This document shows, in pieces, positions 22,301 to 32,215 of a DNA stretch of 64,000 nucleotides. Numbering within the stretch: the stretch's first letter is position 1; every line of letters starts with the position of its first letter. The stretch lies in NCBI GenBank assembly GCA_029964075.1, contig CM057136.1, positions 7,006,001 through 7,070,000 on the forward strand. Reading direction: 5' to 3'. Position numbers and translations under genes: made by a program. This DNA is from Patiria pectinifera (lineage: Eukaryota > Echinodermata > Asteroidea > Valvatida > Asterinidae). Under the pieces are notes generated by a model. It saw only the letters and a program-made list of their open reading frames with translations. It had not been told where the DNA came from and made no database searches.

Positions 22301-23168
22301 ACCTTCGGGTACCTCTGGTGGTGAGAAGAATCGGCAAGGTGTGCAGACATCACAGAGAAAATGCCTGTCTACTTCATCAGATAATATAGATTGCTTCATC
22401 ATCGGTGATCCAAACTTTGACCTAAAAGATTCATCGGGTGATAATAACAAAGACCTCGTCCAGATGCTGAAGGACCTTTGGAAACCTTCAAGCACCGGGT
22501 GCACCGTTAACCGGTTACTGCACAGTAAAGAGGAGATCGACAACGTGGAAGGAATACTGACAATGTTGCGGCCAGAGCTGAAAGTCCATCTAATTTCTGA
22601 CGATGATGCCACCGTCTCAGCCGTCCTGAGGTTGAAGTCTCCCTTTATTGTCCATATTAGCAGCCACGGCTTCAGTCAGGCCAACTTCAGTTTCTACCGC
22701 GGAAATTTTTGGGATGACACCAAATCGGCAGTGGTTCTGGCGGGGTACAACACGTACGCCTGCAGGCGCTACGAGGAAATTGATCCGCGCACCGGGTCGG
22801 GTATGCTGTCCTCCTTGGCCATGTCCGGGCTGGATCTTCGGGGGACGCGACTGGTCGTGCTGTCCACGTGCCTGTCCGGAGTAGGTGCGGCAACGTTCCA
22901 GGAGTCCGTGAGCAGCCTAGCTGATGCCGCCAGGGCAGCGGGAGCTGAGACCGTGGTGGCCACCTTCTGGAAGGTTCTGGACTTGGACGCGGCCGAATTT
23001 GTCAAGCACTTCTACAACCTTCTGTGTCAAACCGACGTGCGTCCGTCACAAGCGATCAAAGAAGCTAGGGAGGAGATGAGACAAGATCCGAGGTATGCCC
23101 ACTGGTATCACTGTTCAGCATTCGCTTGCTTCGGCTACGATCTGCCGCTCTTTCCAAAGCACAGTTAA
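19329..23168 (+). CDS. TPR-CHAT protein (caspase-like protease with TPR repeats)
   Basis: Two exons, 19329-20685 and 21184-23168, join in phase (1357 + 1985 bases) with donor GTAAGTGA and acceptor TTTTAATAG. They encode 1113 residues. Residues 1-105 form three TPRs of the co-chaperone type (ALAAYSRAI, ACILTNRSLAYLKL, AIEDADLAIAIDP, GYWRKCCALKALG). A long helical region follows to about residue 680. The C-terminus is a CHAT domain with ALPLKLLQD, HISSHGF (His947), LSTCLSG (Cys1015) and ATFWKVLD. His and Cys are the catalytic dyad of this clan CD family, related to caspases and separase. A 90-residue polar linker (about 762-855) interrupts the domain. Bacterial TPR-CHAT proteases act in anti-phage defence. 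Animal members exist but I know of no defined substrate, so the function here is inferred. Residues 429-452 look like read-through of a former intron. No signal peptide is seen. Confidence 0.87.
20638..20746. repeat. 20-bp direct repeat across exon 1 end and intron
   Basis: The sequence gaacatttatttcaacgttg occurs at 20638-20657, inside the last part of exon 1, and again at 20727-20746 in the intron, 89 bases apart. The strong donor GTAAGTGA lies between them. A local duplication here probably reshaped the exon border. Confidence 0.8.
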
Positions 23169-23248
23169 AAAGCTGCTTAGCTTGGACCTACAGTCACAAA
23201 GTTGGAGTGGAATCAATTCAAAGGGAATATCGCCCCCACTGATTATCA

Positions 23249-23254
23249 AATAAA
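23249..23254 (+). promoter_or_regulatory. Polyadenylation signal of TPR-CHAT gene
   Basis: A canonical AATAAA lies 81 bases after the stop codon, a normal distance for a short 3' UTR. No competing signal lies nearer. Confidence 0.6.
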
Positions 23255-25032
23255 GAAACGCTGCTCAAATGTTTCATTATAATGTGGCATTCTCCAACAG
23301 ATAAGATGACTTGTGGGAATTCTGCATATCTGAAACATTACTGACAGTACACTTTAACATTGAGGCAACCCGAACAAGTTTATGGGTCTCTGCATGTGAT
23401 TAATGTGGACTTTATCATATTTTGTCGATTGCAATCCAAATTTTAAAAACCCAAAGTATACTTGAACTATCATGAAAAAAGTTATTTCTGACTTTGATAG
23501 AACTGGTACTACAAATTAAAGCACATACTTCCATATGAAACTCCCTCTACCACCTCTGGGACCATGTGCTGGCTGTCATCAAATCAGCTATTCTGAGCTA
23601 TAGAATCAAATGCAGGCTACAATGTTTTTTATTCGGGAACGAAAATAGTTGGGGGAACGACATGTCCCCCGTCCCTCACCGATCGACGCCCATGGTTAGC
23701 ACATGCTTCAGAACGACAGACTTCAAACGTAAAATGTATAGGGCCTACATTATGCCTATATGCGTACCGTCAGTAAGTGAAGTCCAAAATTCTGAGAGAG
23801 ACCCTAAAACTTTTTAAAAACTTTTTTCTCTGCGTGTGGGGGTGTGTGTGGGTAGGCCTATGCCTTGTGGCACACTGTAGGCCGATAATTTCTCCCTACA
23901 CTTCCGGTGAGTGATTTACCCCCTCTAGAAGAAATCCTGGCAACGCGCATGATCTGATGTCCTTGATCATCTTGAAGAGATCATAATGGCTGTTAATAAA
24001 GAGTGGTGGTAAGTAAGGTAATCAGCGGTTCACAACTTAAAATGTCTTCTTTATAGTGTCAAAATTAGTGAAAAACTACTTATTATTTTACAAAAAAGAG
24101 CGATTCGTATTACATGTCATGTCAATTATCGTGAACTCATATACTCCCTTTGCTTCCCTGAAGGTTTTTCGATTTAAGACCTTTATTACCCACATTTGGG
24201 TAAATAACATGTAGACAAATAGTTTACTCCCATGTTGTTTCAGCATTTTTTTTTTTACTTTTACCTCGAATTTTCATTCATGATACTAGAAGCGTTTCAA
24301 AGCAAAAGCGTTACGTTTATTCCAATAGAACTTCAATGTTAAAAAAATGGCCTTGTGGCATTGTGACTTTTGAATTGGCTGAGTGACTCAATTAAATCAT
24401 CGTAAGTTTATCTACATTCACACAAAAATGAAAACTTCATTGCTTAACTCTTATAATGTCTGATGATATGAATAATTTCTTTACTCCTGCTTATGTTCCT
24501 GCTTGTCCCTGCGTTTTGTCCCTATTCATTACTTGCATTGTATTGGTATTTTGTCCAATGAGGTACAAAAGCTATGCTTGTTGATTTATGATAAATGTTG
24601 GTTTGGATTAAATTTATATCCAATATAATACATGGAACATTAATTTTGTATATGAGGAACAACGTTGAATAAAAAATGAGTAGCAAATTGAAGTAGTTAT
24701 AAAGAATTCTTTCCGGGAAAACATTGTCACACTTTCAGTCGATCCATTCAGTCGCATACAGGCTTAAAATTATCGTACTACGTGCATGCCTGTGTAGTTG
24801 AGGAAGAATGTAGGGAGCAAGTTGCGGCAAATCCTGTTTTAATTCAACTAGGCCTACTATCCTGTAAAGCATAACAGTGTCATGGCCCACACATTCGGCA
24901 CTCGATCGTGAATTCACTCCATGAACATGATAAACCAGACTTTAAAGTTAAATGAGCATTTAGTTAACTTTAAGCGTATATACTGAATAAGTAGCCAAAG
25001 CAAAATGAGATGACTAGGTATACAGGATCCTA
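23255..25032. other. Gene-free interval
   Basis: No gene is recognised. A single transposon-end fragment at about 23640-23692 (gggggaacgacatgtcccc then gacgcccatgg) resembles the right end of the element at 29904-30593. The rest is AT-rich and unassigned. Confidence 0.5.
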
Positions 25033-25042
25033 GCCCCATAAG

Positions 25043-25340
25043 CAGTGGCGCACCCAAGTGTGTGTGTGTGTGTGGGGGCGCCTGGGGGCTTGCCCCAGAG
25101 GTTGTGAATTTGTTTGTTTGTTTGGGTTTTTTTTGGTCCCACAATTTGACCTTGGTGATAAGTATGTGGCATATTTTCGAGTAGTATAATAGGGTTGTGA
25201 GTGGGGCCACCAACGTCAAAATAGTCTGCCCTCCCCCCCCCCCAATTTTTTTTTCTGCGGCCAAAAATGTTTGGCAAGATTTTCGACAAAACAAATTAAC
25301 TTCTAAAAAATGTGGGGGGAAAATCCTGGGAGCGCCACTG
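25043..25340. mobile_element. MITE with CAGTGGCGC ends
   Basis: The ends cagtggcgcaccca and tgggagcgccactg are inverted. The inside has a TG microsatellite (about 25059-25074) and C- and T-tracts. Flanking 8-mers agree at 5 of 8 positions, so a target duplication is only possible. It appears inserted near the left end of the foldback element. Confidence 0.6.
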
Positions 25341-25501
25341 TCCACAAAATGTGACCCAATTTACTGGACTTTACCTCCGAAAATAAAGGTCACACTTGGA
25401 ACATGTACCCGAATACGTACACCTTTGTCACGGTTTTATTTTCACATTTAGACTTTGTTTGTAGTTTATTTATGCTTTAGAAGCACACTCACCCTCTTTA
25501 A

Positions 25502-25645
25502 AGCGATAGAAAATTATTCCCCCCTTTTTTCAGACGTCTTTTTTTTCGTGTAATTTCGTGTTTAAGATACTCTAATGTGTGCAAAATGAACCTGGAAATG
25601 ACACGTGTAAACGTCTGAAAAAGGGGGAAATAACTTTCTATCGCT
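25502..25645. mobile_element. 144-bp MITE, nested
   Basis: The ends agcgatagaaa and tttctatcgct are inverted, and the inversion continues through ccccctttttTCAGACGT against ACGTctgaaaaaggggg. There is no coding frame. It lies inside the foldback element. Confidence 0.7.
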
Positions 25646-25669
25646 TTTATCCTAAAAGGACCATGATCT

Positions 25670-25850
25670 CTCAGCCGGGGGGGGGGGGGCATGATCTCGG
25701 CCATCGAGTGACGACAAATTTTGAAACTCGGTACATGCATAGAGCAACTCTTCATAAACATACCTAAGAAATTTCATGACTATAGGTCAAAGGGTTTTGG
25801 AATTGTGGCTAAATAATTATTCATATGTAGGAATGGCAATTCTGCTCTGT
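25670..25850. repeat. Dispersed repeat, copy 2
   Basis: This is the inverted partner of 15590-15770; see that entry for shared runs. It sits within the nest of elements at 25.0-26.5 kb. Confidence 0.6.
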
Positions 25851-25977
25851 GTACACGACGTGTGTGGGAAAATTTTCATGTTTTTGGTATCAAAAGATGC
25901 GCAAGGCTCGAGGCTAAAGTTGGGGGGGGGGGATTCCGCCCGGACCTTTTAGGGTTAAAGACGGTGAGTGTGCTTCT

Positions 25978-26353
25978 CAGGCGCGGATCCGGGGGGGGGG
26001 GGGTCAACAACCCAACACCCCCCCATATCTCTGTTAATACAAAAATTCTCCATAAAAATGTATGACCAAAAATTGCAAACCCCGCCCCCCCCCCCGGTCC
26101 GACATCCAAATTTGGTTTGCCATTGTTGCAGGTAATAATGTCCGCCTTGCAAAAAAATACGTATAGAGTCAGCTTGATGAGGGGGGATATGTATATTATT
26201 CTGTTAAGTCGCCGGATTTGAACAGCGCCACCATTGAGAGTACGATACGATCCCCCCCCCCGCGCTTTTTTATTTTACGGAGGCCGATTAAGTGTCTGGA
26301 GATTGGCCGGTGGACGGTCCCCCCCCCCCGCGAAAATTCCTATTATCCGCCCC
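25978..26353. mobile_element. MITE with CAGGCGCGGATCC / GGATAATAG-side ends, nested in foldback arm
   Basis: The left end caggcgcggatcc plus a G-tract is inverted relative to the right end attatccgccc. TGCTTCT flanks both sides (25971-25977 and 26354-26360). Deleting the element and one copy restores the palindromic arm of the surrounding foldback element. That independently supports the insertion and its 7-8 bp target duplication, as in hAT elements. Confidence 0.72.
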
Positions 26354-26908
26354 TGCTTCTAAAGCATAAATATACTACAAACAAGGTCTAAAATGTGAAA
26401 ATAAAAACTTGACAAAGGTCTACATATTCGGGTACATAATTATGTTTAGTGTGGCCTTTATTTACAGAGGTAGTCCAGTAAATTGGCCACATTTATGGGG
26501 CGGCAAGGAATTCCCTGACCCCTTCAAAAATCATGCCATGCATAATGCACGCGGCCGCGTCGTATATAGAGGGCGCTAATGAACGTTTATTGAGCCACTG
26601 GGCAATCAACCGTGACTAGACAGTATAGACTCCGTAGCCTAGCCTAGCCGGCTACGGGTGCATAGATCGAGTGACGGGGTTTTCTGCAATTGTGTCCCAA
26701 AACGGAGTGTGAAGTGACTGAATAAATTCCGGATATTTCTGGATGAGTACCTTTCCATCAAAGTCAGTTTTTGTGCCGCCTGGCGCCACAGACCATTTCC
26801 AACCATTTGCCATGTTTGCGGAACCGGGCAATCTTACTAGTTCTGGTGTTCACTTCTTTTTTTTTTAATTTAATTTTAATTGAGCGCACTGTCCACTGAA
26901 TTATAGAC

Positions 26909-28123
26909 CAGTGATGTAGTGCCTTGATGCTGGGCCTTGGCCTCAAGGCTGCCTTAACTTGGGCTGGATTTTAGGGCCTTGGCCTTGGCCTCGAGGCTTG
27001 AGGGCAAAAGCCTTGGCCTTGGCCTTGGCCTTGAGGGTTCAGGGCCTTGCAATTTTGAGTCAAGGCTCTTCAAGGCCCATAGATTTTTGCATTTTCCAGA
27101 TAAATCTGTTCTAAATGTTGCTGTTACCATTTTGATCGTATTACCATGGAGGAGGGAAGCACCCTATAGATTTGTGTGTTGGGCACATTTCCACTTTTGT
27201 AGCATCACATTTTGTTGCTGCAAAAATATTCCGTACACTTGTGGGGCTAATGAGATGATCACTTTAATTGCATGTAACTATGGAATAGATCTGATTGGTT
27301 GTATATGTCTCCCTGATAAGTGCTAAAGATTTGCATGTATCTGTTTTAGATAATGCTGATATTACTGACCATGTTGGGCCAGCAAATTAAAATTTCCCAA
27401 ATCAGTTTCTTGGATCCCCCTTTTGTTACACTTGGGAGAATTGTGTGTCAATATAGAAGTAAATCATTATTTTGTTTGGTTAAACCATATTGAAGACCTG
27501 AACGTATACTTTAATAGATACAGTGCAGTCATAAAACGGTGTAGGCCTATGCGAGCATGTTGATTGCAATTAAAGAAATGTTGTTCTTCGTAACGAGCAA
27601 TTCGTGATGATAAGGGCGGATCCAGGGGGGCCAAAAGGGGCCATGCCCCCCCCCCCAAAAAAAAACCCCACGAAACCATTTTTTTTTTTATGTGACGTCG
27701 TAATAAAGTCAGGCAATGAGTACACCACCATCTTTTCCTCAAAAAACATCGGTTAAAATGGTCAGAAATTGCCTCAAATCGCACCACAGAGCATCTCGAA
27801 TCCAAAAAATTTCGGGGCCCTTAAGCGGGCCCCGAAGCCCAAGCCGTAATTTTTTGACCCACTTTTTTTGGCGGGACCAAAATTTCTTTGCCCCCCCCCC
27901 CAAATTGTGTTCTGGATCCGCCCTTGTGTAATGATGTGTCACTCATGTGACTATATTAAGTTCTATATCAGTGGTCATTTCATAAAACAGGGCCTTGGCC
28001 TTGGCCTTGGCCTTGAGGGTTAAGCCTTGGCCTTGGCCTCGAGGCTTGAGGGTCAAAGCCTTGGCCTTGGCCTCGAGGGTCAAAGCCTTGGCCTTGAGGA
28101 TCAAAGCCTTTGCTCCAACACTG
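26909..28123. mobile_element. hAT-type non-autonomous element, copy 1
   Basis: A perfect 8-bp target duplication, TTATAGAC (26901-26908 and 28124-28131), flanks CAGTGATGTAG at the left and ctccaacactg at the right, which are imperfect inverted ends. Both subterminal regions are arrays of GGCCTT/GGCCTC hexamers. A second insertion of the family is at 52191-53713 with its own duplication. Nested inside both is an element with GGATCCAG ends. There is no transposase frame. The length, 8-bp duplication and CAGTG ends indicate hAT. Confidence 0.85.
27612..27925. mobile_element. Nested MITE with AAGGGCGGATCCAG ends
   Basis: The ends aagggcggatccag and ctggatccgccctt are perfect 14-bp inverted repeats bordered by G- and C-tracts. 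The core contains cagaaattgcctcaaatc and ggggcccttaagcgggcccc. The same core recurs as a 178-bp tandem unit at 29990-30466 on the other strand. A copy sits at the equivalent place in the second hAT element (53192-53503), so this insertion predates that family's spread. Confidence 0.78.
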
Positions 28124-28149
28124 TTATAGACTATACAGTGTCTAACCTC

Positions 28150-28210
28150 ATAAATGTGGCCAATTTACTGGACTACCTCCGTAAATAAAGGCCACACTTC
28201 CACCATGTAC
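28150..28210. repeat. Partial terminal copy of the foldback element
   Basis: The run cataaatgtggccaattta, followed by ctggactacctccg and aataaaggccacactt, matches the arms at 25347-25400 and, inverted, 26440-26497. Only one arm is present. Confidence 0.6.
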
Positions 28211-28554
28211 AAAAACATGTCAAACTCGGATGGGTGCACATCTGGTGTTACTAGTACTATGCACAATACATTTGTCATGTTTGTCCTCATGGAAAGTCAC
28301 ACATGCACCCACACACTAAGCTTGACACATGTATCATTTTGTATACATGTACATGCTTAGTGCGAACACACTGTCTTTCCTTAAGCCAAATGGAGTTCGC
28401 GCTTATACAAGTTACAGCTAGAGGATTAAACTGGAAACTACTTTGATGCTGTCTTTTACGGGATCGATCAGAGGAGTTTTTGCCAACCACAAGAGAAAAA
28501 GTTGGCAAGCAACAAGCTTGTGCATAGAGCTCTTTGGAACGGTCCTACTAAAGC

Positions 28555-28634
28555 GCGTCAACAAGCGTCAACAAGCATCAACAAGCGTCAACAAGCCTCA
28601 ACGGTCCTCAACGGTCGTCAACGAGCATCAACAA
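28555..28634. repeat. 10-bp tandem array (8 units)
   Basis: Eight contiguous decamers vary around GCGTCAACAA: units 1, 2 and 4 are identical and the others differ at 1-4 positions. The array abuts the foldback element beginning at 28643. Confidence 0.9.
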
Positions 28635-28642
28635 ATTTTATG

Positions 28643-29039
28643 TAGGCTTTTGAACATTAAAAACAGTTTTATTAAGCCTATGGTAGAAAAAGCAATAAAG
28701 AACATCTTCTGCATATCAAGTAAAAATTATTTTAAAACTTGTTTTTTTGAACCCGAAATGTACGACGAATTTGTCGATAAAAGTTGGCCGCCATCTTGTT
28801 TGGATGGCGCTGTAGACTTCGCGCATGCGTAGTATGGCTCTGTACACTTCACGCATGCGTAGTACGGCTAGCTACACATAAACAAGATGGCGGCCAACTT
28901 TTATCGACAAATTCGTCGTACATTTCGCGTTCAAGAAACCAAGTTTTAAAATAATTTTAACTTTAATTGATATGCAGAAGATGTTCTTTACTGCGTTTTC
29001 TACCATATAATTAAGCTGTTTTTAATGTTCAAAAGCCTA
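28643..29039. mobile_element. Foldback element with about 165-bp arms
   Basis: The arms start TAGGCTTTTGAACATTAAAA on both strands and stay complementary through ttttaaaacttg, acgacgaatttgtcgataaa and ttggccgccatcttgttt. The short spacer (about 28805-28875) has two cgcatgcgtagta motifs. A TA dinucleotide may be the target duplication (tgTAGGC / GCCTAta). Arm divergence is a few percent with small indels. There is no coding capacity. Confidence 0.85.
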
Positions 29040-29609
29040 TAAGTCTTTCCTAACAAAATTGGAAATATTTTTCAGTCCCAGATTCATGTCAGCATTTTTG
29101 CAATGAATGACCTTCATTGAGATGATATATGAAAAAAAAGTGGCATCAGGTTGCAACATTTTGTTCCAAACATATTTGGCCTATTATCTTTTCAATGTTG
29201 CTTTCCACTTAAAGGGATGTCTCTCCCAACAATTAAAGAGAAAACTAACAGCATGCAGCTTTCATCTTGCTTCAGATCTCTAATGTCCCACTTTTGATTG
29301 CCAAGTCCTTACACGTATACATGAAGATATGATGTTCATTAAAAATGCATGGTAATAATTGTATTCATTCAGTCAGCTTACTATGCTACATGTATTTTTA
29401 TTCACATCTTAATAAGAAGTAACATCGGTATTGAATGTGTACATTTGATTTCTTTTTACAACTTCCAGTAAGTAGAATTATGTACATAATAGTTAAACAG
29501 TAATATCATCATACACATTCAGTGGTTAAAACAAATGTGTCCCAGGGCCCTAATTGGTAAAAAAAAAAAGAAGTACCGGTATACATGATTCCTGAACACA
29601 TTACTTTCA

Positions 29610-29863
29610 TTAACCAGTTCACGTCGGATGACATGTATACACGCAAAGGTTTTGCGGTATTTGGAACAGAAGACAGATATACACGCAACGAGCGAGGCCA
29701 GAAATGTCTGTCAGCGACCCGCTCGTAGTGAGCGAGGCCTGAAATATCAGGGTGTGCTACCCGCAGATGATGGTCTGAACCTGTCTGGCATCGAGGTTTG
29801 CGAAAAACAATCCCGCGCCTGGGTCCAGTCAATGTCAAACTAATCCCGGCGCGAACTGGTTAA
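29610..29863. mobile_element. TTAA-flanked MITE, family member 1 (piggyBac-like)
   Basis: TTAA at each end encloses inverted ends ccagttcacgtcgg and ccggcgcgaactgg. Two longer relatives with the same ends lie at 34696-35125 and 47781-48877. The TTAA target and lack of coding capacity suggest a piggyBac-type MITE. Confidence 0.72.
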
Positions 29864-29903
29864 CCTGATGGGGAGTGTGTACGTTCAGAGTCATTACATA
29901 CAG

Positions 29904-30593
29904 GGGCGTCAATCGCTTCTCAAAAGTGGGGGGGGGGGGGCCATACCTTGATCAGAAATAATGCGAGCGCGAAGTACGAAGCCCTTACAGCGTGGGGTTT
30001 GGGGCCCGCTTAAGGGCCCCGAAAAAAAATCGGGTTCTAGATGCTCATGTGGTGTGATGAGGCAATTTCTGACCACTTTAACTAATATTTTCTAAGCAAA
30101 AGATAATGATTTGAACATCATTTCGAGGTTGAAGTCATTGAATAAGCTATTATATTCTCAGCTTAAGGCGTGGGGTTCGGGGCTCGCTTAAGGCCCCGAA
30201 AAAAATATGATTCTAGATGCTCTGTGGTACGATCTGAGGCAATTTCTGACCACTTTAACCAATATTTTCCCAGCAAAAGATAATAATTTAAAAATCATTT
30301 TCGAGATTGAAGTCATTGAATAAGCTTTTATATTCTAAGCTAAAGGCGTGGTGTTCGGGGCCTAGTAAGGGCCCCGAAAAGTTTGGATCTAAATGCTCTG
30401 TGGTGCGATCTTAGGCAATTTGTGACCACTTTAACCAATATTTTCTTAGCAAAAGATACATTGTAGTACATAATAGGGCCCTGTAAATGAGGCACGACTT
30501 CAAAAATCTGGGGGTGGGGGGGGGCATTTGATATTGGGTCCCCCACCCTTCAAAAAGTGGGGGACATGTCCCCTGTCCCCAGGATTGACGCCC
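29904..30593. mobile_element. G-rich MITE with three 178-bp internal tandem units
   Basis: The outer inverted ends are ggggcgtcaat and attgacgccc, bordered by G-tracts and aaaagtggggg. The inside is a tandem array of units starting near 29990, 30168 and 30346. Each unit has gcgtggggttcggggc, then ttctagatgctc, aggcaatttctgaccacttt and gaagtcattgaataagct. The third is partial. Part of the unit is homologous to the core of the MITE at 27612-27925. Confidence 0.75.
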
Positions 30594-31400
30594 ATGCATG
30601 CATAGTGCATGTTTTTTGCATGTATATTTTAATACTGTGTGCAAAAAACACGTACTCGTACATGTACACATGTATGGTGCATAGTACACAAGATGACTCT
30701 GAACGTGCCGTCTACATGTACAATGCAAGTCTGTAAGCCCATTTGTGTATTCAATTTGTCCATTGACTGAGCATGTTAAAATGTTGATGTTATCCTCTCT
30801 GTACACAGAATCCTCATGAACTTGACTGGCTTGTGTTTATTACTGTGGAGCTACACGACATATCGAATAAGGCTGGCTACAGAACAGAGAACTTGGTAAA
30901 GTAAAAATGAGTTACTCAAAACTCCATTTATCAAAGAAACAAATTGGACGATAAATGAGGGTGCTCAAAATGCCATGGCCCATACCACAGCAGTCAGTTC
31001 TTCAGTTTTCATGATACTCCAAGGAGTTGGTCTCCTGTGCTATGCTGCCCATGTTTTTTTAAGGCAATTATGCCACCGTTTCTTACACAGTATACATGCT
31101 ATTGGAGGCTTTGTACAGTTGAGTACACATTTTGGTCAGTGCTTGTTTATTATAAACGTGCATGGAATATACAACAGTACCCTATGTGGAATCAATAAGT
31201 AATCTCGAGATTTAAACTAGCACGTTTTTGTCACACTTAAAAAAAAACCTGAAGACTTACTGCTGAGGCTTTGCAAAAGGAGACTGATGGTAATGTGGGT
31301 GTTTCTGGTACTGATCTGGACTACAATTACACGTATGATGTTTATAATGGGTAATTGGATTAATGAGGCAAACAGGTTTCTTTATAAATACAAAAAAGTA

Positions 31401-31740
31401 TTAAACTTCTCCTGAATACTGAGGTAAGAATCTTTGGACCAGAGTGTGATGCCAGTTACACAGTAAACTGCGTAGTGCCATGCGAAGGTCCTTGTTCCTC
31501 AGATAGTAAATAATTACATTCATCCAGCCATTGGACAGCACCAGAGCTTGTGTGAACGTGAAGGCCAAGTATTTGTTGGAGGTTCGCCATTGGTTTTGTG
31601 AAGCTGTTGCTAACCTTATCACTGATGGAATCCAGGTGATGATTAAAGTCCCTGTTATTATGATGGTGGTGGCTGATCTGGTGTTTATTCTCTGCCCACC
31701 CCGAACATTGCCTGCTTGGTTTTTAGCGATTTCAGCGGTT
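31401..31740 (-). pseudogene. GPCR fragment (ICL3 to C-terminus)
   Basis: The reading starts at KNQAGNVRGGQRINTRSATT and continues through TM6 (TGTLIITWIPSVI) and TM7 (NGWMNVIIYYLRN). It ends in a C-tail longer than in intact copies because the usual stop is lost. Everything upstream of ICL3 is missing, and the similarity ends abruptly near 31740. It has two residues fewer in the ICL3/TM6 junction than intact copies. It is a 5'-truncated pseudogene at the left edge of the receptor cluster. Confidence 0.85.
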
Positions 31741-31859
31741 TTATATCGATTTCGAAGTTTTGGACCTTCAAGCCATACATGTATCTCACGAACACAGTAT
31801 GCTAAATTCAAAATTCTTTCTGTATTACATTTGTTAGGTAACAAATATACACAAAATTG

Positions 31860-32215
31860 TGAAAATTGTGTGACGTCATTATGACGTCATCAAAAATGTG
31901 ATATTTTAAAACACATATAAGGGAATATCCGATCGTCATGAAACTTGGTGGCTGGGTAGGCCTACCGATAGATAATAGTAGGCCCCTACTAGTACACAAA
32001 ATCTGAAATGACGTCATGATGACATCAACGGTAGATTTAAAAAAATTTTTTTTTTTTTAAATGTTTACAATTATATTTTGCTTACAATTGTTAACCCTTT
32101 TATTCCACCGATTGGCTTCAAACTTGGTACAGACTAAACCACAATAAAATGAGCACTGCCAAGTATTGTTACGATGATGTCATCACGGGGCATGTGACGT
32201 CATCATGAATGTACA
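31860..32215. repeat. Degenerate repeat with TGACGTCAT motifs
   Basis: Three loosely spaced units each carry TGACGTCAT-type palindromes (about 31871, 32008, 32169-32208), often doubled as tgacgtcattatgacgtcat, and aacttggt. Unit length varies between about 130 and 180. A related motif occurs at about 17116. Confidence 0.5.

Larger units (their letters stand above)
25033..26502. mobile_element. Foldback element with long inverted arms, carrying nested insertions
   Basis: The left arm (about 25345-25510) and the right arm (25955-25977 plus 26361-26500) are inverted copies. They share caatttactggac, acctccg, aataaaggtcacact, attttcacatttagac and gctttagaagcacactcacc. A CAGTGGCG MITE splits the extreme left end and a second element (25978-26353) splits the right arm. 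Removing the second restores the arm exactly. A partial third copy of the terminal sequence lies at 28150-28210. There is no coding capacity. Confidence 0.7.

Noticed and set aside
22059-23005. Minus-strand frames opposite the CHAT domain
   Set aside because: They overlap a long conserved plus-strand domain with catalytic motifs; antisense shadows.
27640-27910. Reading frames in G- and C-tract regions (also 25.0-26.4 kb and 57.9-58.2 kb)
   Set aside because: Pro/Gly-rich translations of homopolymer tracts inside MITEs; no codon-use or homology support.
28555-28634. CRISPR-like array
   Set aside because: The 10-bp units are contiguous without spacers, and the genome is animal.
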